DNA of 64,000 nt, taken from contig NZ_CP083666.1 in assembly GCF_020097835.1 (NCBI RefSeq), positions 434,001-498,000 of the forward strand, read 5' to 3'. Position 1 is the stretch's first letter, and every line of letters begins with the position of its first letter. Positions 50,628 through 59,488 of this stretch are shown here, one piece after another. Source of the DNA: Haloprofundus halobius. Lineage in GTDB: Archaea; Halobacteriota; Halobacteria; Halobacteriales; Haloferacaceae. A program made the translations under genes and the position numbers. Under the pieces are notes generated by a model. It was not told the DNA's origin, did not search any database, and worked only from the letters and a program-made list of their open reading frames with translations.

Positions 50628-51695
50628 TCACCCGCCTTCGACCGTCACGTTCTCGCTCCCGCGCCGGACCGCGACCCGCCGCTCGTTGCCGACGAACGAG
50701 TTCTCGACGACCCGCACGTCGTCGGACGCGAGCAGCGTGATCGCGCGACTGTTGTTCCGCAGTTCGTTCCCGGCGACGAGCGCGCCGTCGCTCTCGATGA
50801 GCAGAATACCGTCGCGGCCGTTCCGGACGCTGTTGTTCAGGATTCGGTTTCGGTCGCTGTCGCGGAGGCGGACGCCGACCGCGTTGCCGACGACGGTGTT
50901 CTCGGCGATCGTCGTCTCGGCGGTCCCGTCGGTGAGCGCGACGCCGTACAGCCGGTTCGTCAGCGTCGTGTTCGTCACCCGCGTCCCGTGCGCGGCGGAC
51001 AGCCAGAGGCCCGCGACGCGGTTCGAGACCGCGCGACTGTCCCGAACCGTCGTGTTCCGACTCCCGACGAGCGCGATGCCGTGGTCGTTCCGCGCCGCTC
51101 GTACGTCCGCGAGCGTCGTGTTCGTCGGGCCGCTGGAGACGTGGACGCCGAACAGCGCGTTCTCCGTCGCCGTGACGTTCCGGAGGCGGGTCGACCGGGT
51201 CCGGTCCAGAAGCGAGACGCCGTAGACGCTGTTTCTCGTCGCCGTCGCGTCGCTCACGACGCTGTCGGTGACCGACCGAAGCCCGAACCCGACCCGGCTC
51301 TCGCGCGCGGTGACCCCCTCCACGCGGAGTTCTGTGGCTCGGGTCGCCTGTACCGCGTCGTCCCAGTTCGAGACGGTGAGGCCGCCGACGGTGACGTTTC
51401 TCGTCGGGCGCTCCCACGACCCGACGACGACGCCCGCGGTGCCGAACCGACCCTCGCCGCGTACCGCGTGGCCGCCGCCGTCGACGACGACGTCGTCCGC
51501 GGTGACGACGAGACACCGTCCCGCGTCGGTCGTCAGGTTCCGCGTCAGTTCGTAGTGGCCGGGTTCGGTGAGCTCGGTGCACTCCGTGATGGGCGTCGCT
51601 CCCTCTTGTTCTACCTGCGTCGGGCCGACGCCGAGACACGCCTGCGAAAGACAGACGACGGCGACGACCAGCAGTGCCTGTCCGACGTCGGTCAC
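50628..51695 (-). CDS. exported right-handed parallel beta-helix protein (NosD-like)
   Basis: A protein of about 355 residues. The N-terminus ALLVVAVVCLSQACLGVG is a signal peptide with a possible lipobox. The rest is a parallel beta-helix made of about ten 20-24-residue rungs of the NosD/PbH1 kind, e.g. NTTVRDSRAVSNRVAGLWLS, NTTLTNRLYGVALTDGT, ETTIAENTVVGNAVGVRLRD, RNRILNNSVRNGRDGILLIE. The C-terminus is truncated relative to NosD proper, and no nos genes are adjacent, so a generic surface carbohydrate-binding or -modifying role is likely. GTG 51695 is supported by a GGAGGT ribosome site 10-11 bases upstream. Confidence 0.83.
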   Translation of the reverse strand: MTDVGQALLVVAVVCLSQACLGVGPTQVEQEGATPITECTELTEPGHYELTRNLTTDAGRCLVVTADDVVVDGGGHAVRGEGRFGTAGVVVGSWERPTRNVTVGGLTVSNWDDAVQATRATELRVEGVTARESRVGFGLRSVTDSVVSDATATRNSVYGVSLLDRTRSTRLRNVTATENALFGVHVSSGPTNTTLADVRAARNDHGIALVGSRNTTVRDSRAVSNRVAGLWLSAAHGTRVTNTTLTNRLYGVALTDGTAETTIAENTVVGNAVGVRLRDSDRNRILNNSVRNGRDGILLIESDGALVAGNELRNNSRAITLLASDDVRVVENSFVGNERRVAVRRGSENVTVEGG

Positions 51696-51777
51696 GGTCG
51701 TACGGTACCTCCGGGCATACGGTCCGGTCCACGACCGACGAAAAGAGCGTTTGCCCGCTGTCAGTAACCGCTTCCCC

Positions 51778-52101
51778 TCAGTGACCCCCACCGGTCGCTT
51801 GCAGTCCGACGACGCCGAGGACGATGAGGCCGACGAACCCGACGCGCGCGGCGGTGAACGGTTCGTCGAACAGGTAGATGCCCGCGATGGCGGTGCCGGC
51901 CGCGCCGATACCGGTCCAGACGGCGTACGCCGTGCCGACGGGGAGGTTCTCGACGGCCTGGGCGAGCAGGTAGACGCTCACCGCCATCGCCCCGAGCGTG
52001 CCGACGCTCGGCCAGAACTCGGTGAACCCGTCGGTGTACTTCAGTCCGAGCGCCCACACCATCTCGAACGCGCCCGCGACGAGGAGGAGTAACCACGACA
52101 T
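51778..52101 (-). CDS. small multidrug resistance family transporter, SugE/Gdx type
   Basis: A 107-residue protein with four transmembrane helices. The conserved membrane Glu is in AGAFEMVWALGLKYTDGFT, and that VWALGLKYTxGFTxxxPS sequence is the SugE/Gdx (guanidinium exporter) branch rather than EmrE. Functions as an antiparallel dimer exporting guanidinium with proton exchange. Gdx subfamily genes in bacteria are often under a guanidine riboswitch; none is seen here. ATG 52101 gives the correct first helix. Confidence 0.88.
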   Translation of the reverse strand: MSWLLLLVAGAFEMVWALGLKYTDGFTEFWPSVGTLGAMAVSVYLLAQAVENLPVGTAYAVWTGIGAAGTAIAGIYLFDEPFTAARVGFVGLIVLGVVGLQATGGGH

Positions 52102-52300
52102 ATCTCTCCCTCGGACGGAGCGGCACAAGACGCTGGTGTTCTCCGCCTCGCTCAGTATTCGGCCGCTACCGCCGCTGTTCGCGCTTCGCCGTCCGGCGCT
52201 AGTGCTCCCGCTCGGCGACGCGTCTCGTCCGTCATCGACACCGGCAACGCTCCCGCTTCCGACAGTAGTGGCTTACCGCTTCGCGTGGAGACTCCCCGCG

Positions 52301-52918
52301 ATGAGTCGACGCGAACCACCGGACGCACGGGGACGAATCGACGCGCTGAGCGACGGCCTGTTCGCCATCGTCCTCACGTTACTCGTCCTGCAGTTCGAGG
52401 TTCCGGTCACTCCTCGTGGACGGTCCGAGGCGGAGGTCTTGACGACTCTGTGGGAGATGCGCACGCTCTTCTTCAGCTACCTCCTGAGTTTCTTCAGCGT
52501 CGGCTTCTACTGGGTCGTACACCACGAACTCTTTCGACGCGTCGTCGACTACGACCGACGGCTGCTCTACCTGAACCTCGTTTACCTGCTGTTCGTCTCG
52601 TTTCTCCCGTTTCCCACCGAACTGCTCGGAACCTACGGCGGGGCGGTCGCGTGGACGCTCTACGCGTTCAACTTCACGGTTATCGGTCTCCTCACGGCGA
52701 CTCTCTGGTGGTACACGGCCTCGAACGACCTACTCGAACCCGAACTCGGCTCTCGGACGACTCGGCTCGTCGTCCTCCGGTCGCTCATCGCGCCGACCGT
52801 GTTCGGGCTCTCCGTCGGCGTCGCCGCCGTCGACGTCACGTTCGCCTACGTCACGCCGTTTCTCATCGCACCGCTTCAGTCGCTGTGGGCCCGACGGTTC
52901 GATCTTCCCGACTACTGA
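52301..52918 (+). CDS. TMEM175 family potassium channel-like protein
   Basis: A 205-residue protein with six transmembrane helices and the TMEM175/DUF1211 signature RIDALSDGLFAIVLTLLVLQF (FSDGVFAI equivalent) in the first helix. Prokaryotic members form tetrameric K+ channels. The second helix pair includes SYLLSFFSVGFYWVVHHELFRRV. A halophile with high cytoplasmic K+ would have use for such a channel. TATA-like GGCTTACC lies about 29 bases before ATG 52301. Confidence 0.9.
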   Translation: MSRREPPDARGRIDALSDGLFAIVLTLLVLQFEVPVTPRGRSEAEVLTTLWEMRTLFFSYLLSFFSVGFYWVVHHELFRRVVDYDRRLLYLNLVYLLFVSFLPFPTELLGTYGGAVAWTLYAFNFTVIGLLTATLWWYTASNDLLEPELGSRTTRLVVLRSLIAPTVFGLSVGVAAVDVTFAYVTPFLIAPLQSLWARRFDLPDY

Positions 52919-53042
52919 TTTCGGGTTTCGCTGCCTCGCCGACGGGCCTGCAGAGTCGTGTTCGGAGGCTTCGTCTCGCCGTCGCTGTCTCCGGAGATGA
53001 CGCCCAGACGGTGGGTACTGCGGGTGTCGTGAACGGGACAAC

Positions 53043-53429
53043 TCAGGTGTCGAGCGGGTAGGAGACGTGCACGGCTCGTGTGTCGACGACGGTCACCTCT
53101 CGGCCGTACGCTTGGAACGAAAACAGGCGGTCGGCGGACACGTCCTCCCTCGGCAGCCGGAACACGGCGTCGAGCGCGTCGGGGTCTATCCAGTTGTACA
53201 GCGGTTCGTCGACTTCGAGCGCGTTGCAGCCTTTGGCCTCGGCGACGGCGAAGACGACCGCTTCGCTCGTCGACTGACCGTCGTGTACCTCGTACCGGAC
53301 CTCGGTCGTGATCGGTTCGTCGGCGTTCGAGGTCGAAACGTAGTCGGACTCACCGAGGGGACCGTTTGGCGGACCGTCGTGGTCCCCGGACGACTGGGTG
53401 ATACCGGAGTCGTCGTCGGTTGGCGTCAT
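53043..53429 (-). CDS. HalOD1 domain protein
   Basis: A 128-residue soluble protein. After a Gly/Asp/Ser-rich N-terminal region of about 45 residues, VRYEVHDGQSTSEAVVFAVAEAKGCNALEVDEPLYNWIDPDALDAVF matches the HalOD1 domain, which also ends the REC protein at 12152. No receiver domain is present, so it is the single-domain form common in haloarchaea. Function unknown. It is downstream of, and on the same strand as, the Bat-type regulator. Confidence 0.85.
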   Translation of the reverse strand: MTPTDDDSGITQSSGDHDGPPNGPLGESDYVSTSNADEPITTEVRYEVHDGQSTSEAVVFAVAEAKGCNALEVDEPLYNWIDPDALDAVFRLPREDVSADRLFSFQAYGREVTVVDTRAVHVSYPLDT

Positions 53430-53525
53430 CGTTGCACGACTGTTGGTGACGAGTCCGGTTGGGTTTGGCCGTTCACCCGTGAAGACCGTTATAACGACCT
53501 CCGAGAGATGCCTTCTACCACCCTA

Positions 53526-54191
53526 TTACGCCGGTTTCGACTGGGCGCTGTCGGCGAGTCCAGTCGCTTCGATGAGTTTCGCTTGCCCGCGTCGGAGTCG
53601 CCCGGCGACGGCGCGCGGGGAGATGTCGAATCTCGCTGCGAGTTCGTCGAGTGTTATCCGGCGAGGTTCGTCGAAGTAGCCGGCGCGATACGCGACGGCC
53701 ATCGCCTCGCGCTGTTCGGGCGTCATGTCGCCGAGCGGGTCGAGCCGTCGGTCCGTGGAGGCGGAGACGCGCGTGAGCGAGATGGGTATCTCGTTCTCGC
53801 GGCAGAACTGCGTGAACGCGGTCGCTCTGTCGCCGTCGGCGAACCGGACCGAGAAGTGCCACTCGACGGAGTTGGCCCGCGCCTCGAGGAGGGTTCCGTC
53901 GTTCTCCACGATACCGCGGAGCGTTCCGGCGGCCCCGTGGTTCCACCGCGCGCTGAGAAGCGCCCCGTCGTCCACTCGGTCGACGATGTTTATCTGGTCG
54001 ATGGCCGGTTCGCACCGGGCCGACGACGCGAAGTGGTCCGACTCGCCGTTGAGCAGCCAGAAGAAGGGCATCACCGTGTCCCCCGTCGGGACGACTCTGT
54101 CGATTTCGATGCGTGTCTGCGGGTCGTCGCCGATCGAGCGCCCCAACGCGCAGTCCTGCGTCGGGATGGTGAACGTGACGTTGACACTCAT
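53526..54191 (-). CDS. Bat-type HTH_10 transcriptional regulator
   Basis: A protein of about 221 residues. Residues 1-150 resemble the N-terminal bacterioopsin-activator domain (GAF/Bat-like), with VNVTFTIPTQDCALGRSI first. The C-terminal segment MTPEQREAMAVAYRAGYFDEPRRITLDELAARFDISPRAVAGRLRRGQAKLI is a clear HTH_10 DNA-binding domain. ATG 54191 chosen; ATGs at 54218 and 54266 are alternatives. Such regulators sense light, oxygen or redox and act at bop-like promoters; the target here is unknown. Confidence 0.87.
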   Translation of the reverse strand: MSVNVTFTIPTQDCALGRSIGDDPQTRIEIDRVVPTGDTVMPFFWLLNGESDHFASSARCEPAIDQINIVDRVDDGALLSARWNHGAAGTLRGIVENDGTLLEARANSVEWHFSVRFADGDRATAFTQFCRENEIPISLTRVSASTDRRLDPLGDMTPEQREAMAVAYRAGYFDEPRRITLDELAARFDISPRAVAGRLRRGQAKLIEATGLADSAQSKPA

Positions 54192-54316
54192 ACTCGTGGG
54201 GTGTACCTGCGAGTACATACTGCTGTCTGTTCTCTCTGGAATCTGACACTCTAATCGAGAGACCAAACTAGCGGTCAGGGTGACGATTGACGGGCTTCGA
54301 CGCCGACTGCCGAACT

Positions 54317-54664
54317 ATGAAAGCGGTGACGAAGGACGGCCGCGAGGTGGAGTGCGCCGAAGTTCGAGAACGCGACCACGGAGTGGTGCTCTACGACGGC
54401 GACGAACGACAGGTCGGATACGTCCCGTACGACGGGCTCGAACTCGTCGTGCGAACGCGCCTGCCCGTCAGTTCGAGCAGTCTGCGGAGCGTCGGTTACG
54501 ACGAGGACACGGGCGCGCTCGAACTCGAATTCCACAGCGGCGGCGTCTATCAGTACGAGGATGTCGCCGAGGAGACGTACGAGGAACTCCTCCGCGCGTC
54601 CTCCCGCGGACGGTACTTCCACGACAACATCCGCGGCGAGTACGACTACCGCCGGATTCTGTAG
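54317..54664 (+). CDS. KTSC domain protein
   Basis: A 115-residue protein. After an N-terminal beta-rich portion (TKDGREVECAEVRERDHGVVLYDGDERQVGYVPYDGLELV), the SSSLRSVGYDEDTGALELEFHSGGVYQYEDV to GRYFHDNIRGEYDYRRI segment is the KTSC domain, found alone or fused to lysyl-tRNA synthetases. Role not established. It lies upstream of the ERCC4 nuclease with 71 bases between, probably as a separate message. Confidence 0.82.
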   Translation: MKAVTKDGREVECAEVRERDHGVVLYDGDERQVGYVPYDGLELVVRTRLPVSSSSLRSVGYDEDTGALELEFHSGGVYQYEDVAEETYEELLRASSRGRYFHDNIRGEYDYRRIL

Positions 54665-54735
54665 CCAATCGAGTCGACTCTCGTCCCGCCGCTCGGCGGA
54701 ACATTCGTGACGGTGGTCGTCGTAGTCATCGGCAG

Positions 54736-55452
54736 ATGCACGTCTCGGTTTCGGTCGACGACAGGGAACCGTCGGCGCTCGTCTCGGCGGTTCGCACGCA
54801 CGACGACGTCACGGAGGTGAACGTCTCGCGACTCGCTTCGGGCGACATCGTCGTCGGCGACGCTCGCGACGCCCGCGAAGCGCTGACCCGACCCGATGGG
54901 TCGTTCGACCCCGACGACGGGTCGATGCGCGTAGCGTTCGAGCGAAAGACGGTGCGCGACTACGCCAGTTCGATCTTTCGGCGCTCCGGCACCACGCTCG
55001 GCGAGCAGGTCGAGAGGATGAACGCCACCTACCCGCACTCGTACGTCCTGTTGGAGGGGAACTTCGCGGACGTGGAGGAGTTCGGCGACCGCGCGAGCGC
55101 GATTCGCGGGTCGATGGCCTCCATCACCGCCCGCGAAGCGACGCCGGTGATTCCGTGCGGGACGCAGCGACTGCTCGTCGACTTCGCGGTTCGACTCGGC
55201 CGCAAGCACCTCGAATCGCCGTCGACTCGCCCGCTCCGCGCCGGCGCCGTGCCGAACCGGAACGAACCGGTGACGAAGCGGATGTACGGCTGTATCGAGG
55301 GCGTCGGCCCGACGACGGCGGCGGCGCTGTACGACGCCTACCCGACGGTCGAAGCCGTCCTCTCGGCGACCGTCTCCGACCTCCAGCGAATCGAGGGCGT
55401 CGGCGAGATACGGGCGCGGGCCATCCACAAGGCGTTCCGGAGCCGCGAGTAG
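54736..55452 (+). CDS. ERCC4-domain nuclease with helix-hairpin-helix
   Basis: A 238-residue structure-specific nuclease of the XPF/Mus81 superfamily. The catalytic pattern is VDDRE at 7-11, GDIVVGD and the hallmark ERKTVRDYASS (ERKxxxD) at about 69-79. A tandem helix-hairpin-helix domain ends the protein (MYGCIEGVGPTTAAALYDAYPTVEAVL, LQRIEGVGEIRARAIHKAF). It lacks the helicase of archaeal Hef, so it is the short nuclease form. Would cut flaps or branched DNA in repair or replication-fork processing. Confidence 0.92.
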   Translation: MHVSVSVDDREPSALVSAVRTHDDVTEVNVSRLASGDIVVGDARDAREALTRPDGSFDPDDGSMRVAFERKTVRDYASSIFRRSGTTLGEQVERMNATYPHSYVLLEGNFADVEEFGDRASAIRGSMASITAREATPVIPCGTQRLLVDFAVRLGRKHLESPSTRPLRAGAVPNRNEPVTKRMYGCIEGVGPTTAAALYDAYPTVEAVLSATVSDLQRIEGVGEIRARAIHKAFRSRE

Positions 55453-55530
55453 CCGTGCCCAGCGCGTCGCTCGACTCCCGCGACTCCCGGAGTCGATGCG
55501 GGAGACGCACGACGCGGAGCGACGCGAACG

Positions 55531-55788
55531 GTGGTGCTCTGTCATCAGGCGCCGCACGGCGTCCTCCGAATCGGCGGCCGTGACGTCGGCTGCGACCCGG
55601 TCGACGAGGTGATCGAAGCGCTCTCTCCCGACCTCTGTCTCCTCGGGCATTACCACCGCCACGCCGAAGGGTCGGTCGGCGGGACGCGAGTCGTCAGCCT
55701 CGCGCCCGTGTGGGAACGCTACTACTGGCTCGATCCCGAGACGCTGGCGTTGGATTCGTACGAGACGCCCAACTCGGACGCGCCCTGA
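55531..55788 (+). pseudogene. C-terminal remnant of a metallophosphoesterase
   Basis: The reading frame VVLCHQAPHGVLRIGG...LCLLGHYHRHAEGSVGGTRVVSLAPVWERYYWLD reproduces the last half of calcineurin-like phosphoesterases, including the GHxH metal-binding motif. The first half with DxH, GDxxD and GNHD is absent, and the upstream sequence is the end of the ERCC4 gene read in the same frame. A fusion transcript would not make an active enzyme. Remnant of a deletion. Confidence 0.7.
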
Positions 55789-55882
55789 GTCGAACGTCGA
55801 GTTCCGATTCCGTTCGCGGAGACAGTCTCTCGTCGACACCGGTCGGCGAACGACTTTGCCGCCCCCGTCCGTTCGCCGACAC

Positions 55883-56980
55883 GTGTTCCGACGCACGCTG
55901 CTTCGCCGGGGCGGTACGGCGCTCGCCGGTCTCTGTGCCGGGATGAGAGACGCCGACATCGGCGGTGTCGACGCCGGCGATACCGAAGCCGTCGACGCTA
56001 TCGACGCCGACCCCAGGGTCTCCGGCGACGCGCAGTCGACGTACCGGAACCCCGTCTACGACCGCGTCTTCGCGGACCCGGCGATCGTCCGCGACGACGA
56101 CGGGACGTTCTACGCCTACGCGACGTACAACGACTGGGGCAGCGCTCGCCCGCGGCGGCTGATTCCGATACTCCGCTCCGATGACCTCGTGCACTGGGAG
56201 TACGTCGGCGAGGCACTCCGGCGGATTCCGGAGTGGCGCGGCTCCCGGAACTTCGGTCTCTGGGCACCGGACGTGCGGCGAATCGGCGGTCGGTACGTCC
56301 TCTACTACTCGCTCGTGCGTTTCGGCGACGACAACCCCGCCATCGGCGCCGCCGTCGCCGAGACGCCCGCCGGACCGTTCGAGGACCGCGGGAAGGTCCT
56401 CCAGAGCGACGGCATCGGGCTCCCGAACACCATCGACCCCTGTCCGCACGTCGCGGACGGCACGCCGTACCTCTTCTTCGGGAGCCACAGGGGAATCTAC
56501 GGCGTCCACCTGACGCCGAACGGACTGTCCGTCGCGGGCGACCCGTTCCAGATTGCGGGCGACGGCGTCGAAGCGCCGTACGTCGTCCGGCGGAACGGTC
56601 GGTACTACCTCTTCGGCTCGCGCGGCACCTGCTGCGAGGGGGCGAAGAGCACCTACCACGTCGTTGTCGGCCGCGCCGAGTCGCTTCGGGGGCCGTACCG
56701 CAACCGCGACGGGGAGCGACTACTCGACGCGCCGGGGACGACGATTCTCCGCGGCGACGACGCCTTCGCGGCACCCGGCCACAACTCCGTCGTCGCCGCC
56801 GATAACGGCGACTGGTGGACGCTCTATCACGCGTACGAGCGGTCGAACCCGTGGGCGTGGTCCGGCGAGGTGCCCCGCCGGGTGCTGATGCTCGACCGAC
56901 TCGCGTGGGAGAACGGGTGGCCGACGGTCCCGACGCAGACGCCGAGTCGCGTCGCGTCAGCGCCGACGGTTGGTCGGTGA
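55883..56980 (+). CDS. glycoside hydrolase family 43 (arabinanase-like)
   Basis: A 365-residue enzyme. The N-terminus FRRTLLRRGGTALAGLCAG is a Tat-type signal. The five-bladed propeller shows NPVYDRVFADPAIVRDDDGTFYAYATYND (catalytic base Asp), FGLWAPDVRRIGGRYVLYYS, NTIDPCPHVADGTPYLFFG (Asp that tunes pKa), GVEAPYVVRRNGRYYLFGS (Glu acid) and APGHNSVV near the end, as in endo-1,5-alpha-L-arabinosidases. It would cleave arabinan side chains of pectin outside the cell. GTG 55883 chosen as start; a TTG at 55856 is possible. Confidence 0.88.
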   Translation: MFRRTLLRRGGTALAGLCAGMRDADIGGVDAGDTEAVDAIDADPRVSGDAQSTYRNPVYDRVFADPAIVRDDDGTFYAYATYNDWGSARPRRLIPILRSDDLVHWEYVGEALRRIPEWRGSRNFGLWAPDVRRIGGRYVLYYSLVRFGDDNPAIGAAVAETPAGPFEDRGKVLQSDGIGLPNTIDPCPHVADGTPYLFFGSHRGIYGVHLTPNGLSVAGDPFQIAGDGVEAPYVVRRNGRYYLFGSRGTCCEGAKSTYHVVVGRAESLRGPYRNRDGERLLDAPGTTILRGDDAFAAPGHNSVVAADNGDWWTLYHAYERSNPWAWSGEVPRRVLMLDRLAWENGWPTVPTQTPSRVASAPTVGR

Positions 56981-57009
56981 CGCCGGGGTCAGTCGCCGTC
57001 GTCGTCGCG

Positions 57010-57405
57010 CTACTGCGGAACCGACCCGACGAGGGCGTCGACCGCTTCGTCGACGCCCCGTTCGTCGATGCCGTTCGCGCGGGCGCGGTTCCGCTCCAGA
57101 CACGTCTGTAGCGACGCCGTCACGTAGACGAGGCGGATGTCCGGAAGTTGTAGAAACCGCTCCTGCCACTCGCGCCGATAGAACGTTCCGTCGAGCAGCC
57201 AATCTCCGTCGGGGTACTCGGCGACGCGGTCGTACAGTCGCTCGTACGTCCGCCGCGAGAAGTCGTCCGAGTGAAGCACCTCGAACGGCGTGCCCGCCGC
57301 CGCAAGTCGTTCGGCGACCCGCGTCACGAGGGTCGTCTTGCCCGCTCCGGGCGGGCCGCAGACGAGGAGAATCGTGCCGCGTTCGGTAGGCGACGCTCGG
57401 TTACT
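57010..57405 (-). CDS. P-loop kinase-like protein with no canonical start codon before the Walker A
   Basis: Open frame of about 131 codons. The Walker A motif VCGPPGAGKTTL sits next to TILL, then a short kinase fold (FEVLHSDDFSRRTYERLYDRVAEY, DWLLDGTFYRREWQERF, IRLVYVTASLQTCLERNRARANGIDERG). This is an adenylylsulfate/nucleoside kinase-like fold. Between the in-frame TGA at 57406-57408 and the Walker A there is no ATG, GTG or TTG; the first GTG (57327) lies after it. An ATT at 57372 could be a start, or a base has been lost. The gene overlaps the end of the upstream small protein gene by a few bases. Confidence 0.6.
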   Translation of the reverse strand, partial: SNRASPTERGTILLVCGPPGAGKTTLVTRVAERLAAAGTPFEVLHSDDFSRRTYERLYDRVAEYPDGDWLLDGTFYRREWQERFLQLPDIRLVYVTASLQTCLERNRARANGIDERGVDEAVDALVGSVPQ

Positions 57406-57625
57406 TCATCCGCTTGCGGAGGCTGTCGAGCGTCAACAGCCCCTGTATCGCGTACGAGAGCTTTCTGCTCTTCCGCGCGATGGTGGCGGCACCCAACAAC
57501 AGTCCCGCGCGCTTGGTGTTGCCGCGCTTCCACGCCAGCCCCGCCTGCGCGAGAAGCGAGAGGAGGTTGAGTCGGTCGAGCGTGCTTCCACCTTTCTTGC
57601 CGTCGGTCGGGGTTCCGTCTACCAT
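57401..57625 (-). CDS. small haloarchaeal protein of unknown function
   Basis: A 74-residue basic protein, unusual in an acidic proteome: GKKGGSTLDRLNLLSLLAQAGLAWKRGNTKRAGLLLGAATIARKSRKLSYAIQGLLTLDSLRKRMK. Two helical stretches with hydrophobic faces suggest peripheral membrane association. Family not recognised. It precedes the kinase-like frame, whose 5' end overlaps its stop. Confidence 0.65.
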   Translation of the reverse strand: MVDGTPTDGKKGGSTLDRLNLLSLLAQAGLAWKRGNTKRAGLLLGAATIARKSRKLSYAIQGLLTLDSLRKRMK

Positions 57626-57689
57626 ACGACATGATACGACGCCCAGATACGTAAGTCACGGGGCGGGAGTGTCAGATTCGCACGACTCG

Positions 57690-58994
57690 TTACACCGTCT
57701 TCTCCTCGGCGAGCGCACCCCGGTTATGCGCTTCGATGCGGTCCGAGACCCAATCGACCGCCGGCGTCGCCGTCACGCCGTGGATGACGACGGAGATGAG
57801 GACGGTACAGCCGACGAGCGCCCACAGCCTCGGCGCGTCGGGGAACGCGGCGCTGTTCAGCGCGTACGCGAGGTAGTAGAACGACCCGATGCCGCGGATG
57901 CCGAAGAACGCGATGGCGGCGCGTTCACGCCAGTCGCGGCTGAAGCCGAGCAGGCCGACGACGCCAGCGATGGGGCGGACGAGGAGCACGATGACTAGCG
58001 CGACGGCGACATCGACGAGCGTGAGCGGGTCGAGTAGTCCCGTGACGAGCGCACCGCCGAACAGCACCATGACGAGCGTCATCAGCGCCTGTTCGCCCTT
58101 CTCGGCGACGCTGTGAAGCGTCTCGTTGTAGTCGTGGCGGCGTTCGACACCCCTGAGAATCAGCGCCGCGACGAAGACGGCGAGGAAGCCGTACCCGTTG
58201 ACCAACTCGGTGAGACCGTAGGCGATGAGCGTGCCGCCGAGCGCTTCGAGTCCCTCGACACTCTGGGCGAGTCGCGTCTCGGCGGTGACGCGGAACACGA
58301 GCGCCGCGAGCAGGTAGCCGACGACGACACCGCCGAGCAGACCGACGACGATTCGGTAGAGTACGTCGACGGTGACCCAGTCGCCGACCCAGTTTCCGGG
58401 AGCGAGGCCCTTCGTCGCGAGGGCGATGGCGAGGTAGGTAAAGGGGAACGCGAAGCTGTCGTTGAGCCCCGCCTCGGAGGTGAGCGCGAACCGAACCTCG
58501 TCGGCTTTCCCCGGTTGCCCTTCGGCCATCTCGGCCTCGTCGCCCTCGCCGGGCGACTCGACCTGCACCTCAGACGCGAGAACGGGGTCGGTCGGCGCGA
58601 TGACCGCCCCGAGTAGTGCCGCCGTCGGTATCGCGAAGCCGAGGACGCCGAACCCGAGCAACGCGGCGGCAGCGATCGACAGCGGCATCGTGACGGCGAG
58701 TAGTCGCCACGTCGACGCCCACCCGGCGAGAGTGGGGGCGCGGTCGAGTTTCAACCCCGCGCTCATCAGTGCGAGTATGACGCCGAGTTCGGCGATTTTC
58801 TCCGCGAGGGTGCCGTACTTCAGCGGATTCGGGTCCGGGAGACCGAGCGGTAGCGTGAATACGATCGCGCCCAACGCGACGTAGAACATCGGTAACGAGA
58901 TCGGCCTCTCGGAGACGACTCTGGGGAGGACGGCGACGCCGAGCAGCGCAAGCCCGAGAACGGTGAGCGCGACGATGTACGGTTCGACAGCCAT
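57690..58994 (-). CDS. CPA1-type cation/proton antiporter
   Basis: A 434-residue transporter with about 13 membrane segments, NhaP-like. The core reads LLGAVIAPTDPVLASEVQVESPGEG, then LTSEAGLNDSFAFPFTYLAIAL (the ND ion-binding pair), then FFGIRGIGSFYYLAYAL (the conserved Arg in GIRG). An acidic loop between residues 155 and 175 is typical of haloarchaea. It would extrude Na+ in exchange for protons. Start ATG 58994. Confidence 0.92.
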   Translation of the reverse strand: MAVEPYIVALTVLGLALLGVAVLPRVVSERPISLPMFYVALGAIVFTLPLGLPDPNPLKYGTLAEKIAELGVILALMSAGLKLDRAPTLAGWASTWRLLAVTMPLSIAAAALLGFGVLGFAIPTAALLGAVIAPTDPVLASEVQVESPGEGDEAEMAEGQPGKADEVRFALTSEAGLNDSFAFPFTYLAIALATKGLAPGNWVGDWVTVDVLYRIVVGLLGGVVVGYLLAALVFRVTAETRLAQSVEGLEALGGTLIAYGLTELVNGYGFLAVFVAALILRGVERRHDYNETLHSVAEKGEQALMTLVMVLFGGALVTGLLDPLTLVDVAVALVIVLLVRPIAGVVGLLGFSRDWRERAAIAFFGIRGIGSFYYLAYALNSAAFPDAPRLWALVGCTVLISVVIHGVTATPAVDWVSDRIEAHNRGALAEEKTV

Positions 58995-59172
58995 ACGACG
59001 GTGTAGCGCAAGCACGTCGAAATAACTGGTCCACTCGGAGGTGTGCTCCGGTCGACTCCAAACCGGTCGGCCGGGATTGTGTCAGCCCTTACAATCTCAC
59101 TGAAACTCCGAACGCTCGGCTCCGACCGGGTGTTCGACGCCGGTGAGCCGACGAATCATTTCATCGCTTCGA

Positions 59173-59418
59173 TCAGAGATACCGACGGTACTCGCATTGG
59201 CTGCAGGAGAGCATGTCGGACTCCACTCGGAGCACACCACCGCAGTAAGCGCACTGCCCGGCGAGACGGCCGTCGACCGTCGTGACCGCTCGTCGTAACC
59301 AACTGACCTCCTCGCGGAGTCGGTCGAGTTCCGCCTGCTGGCGGTGTTCGGATCGACGAACGGTGAGCGTACGTCGCTGCCCCGCCCGCTCTCGTGGCGA
59401 CCGCTGACCTGGCGTCAT
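59173..59418 (-). CDS. small zinc-ribbon protein
   Basis: An 81-residue protein. The N-terminal half is a Glu/Arg/Leu coiled coil (HRQQAELDRLREEVSWLRRAV); the C-terminal 25 residues are a zinc ribbon with CAYCGG and CSQCEY pairs. This layout is common in small haloarchaeal proteins that may act as nucleic-acid or protein adaptors. I chose ATG 59418; a longer frame to 59499 overlaps the AI-2E gene 3' end. Function unknown. Confidence 0.7.
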   Translation of the reverse strand: MTPGQRSPRERAGQRRTLTVRRSEHRQQAELDRLREEVSWLRRAVTTVDGRLAGQCAYCGGVLRVESDMLSCSQCEYRRYL

Positions 59419-59488
59419 ATGGTACCATACGTCGCAATCCGGCTTGAGTCTCTGTACACGCCCGATATCCTGACGTTCTGTGTCAGGA

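Noticed and set aside
51998-52300. Extension of the TMEM175 frame 101 codons upstream
   Set aside because: Crosses the SMR gene on the other strand; ATG 52301 has a proper TATA distance and begins the family sequence.
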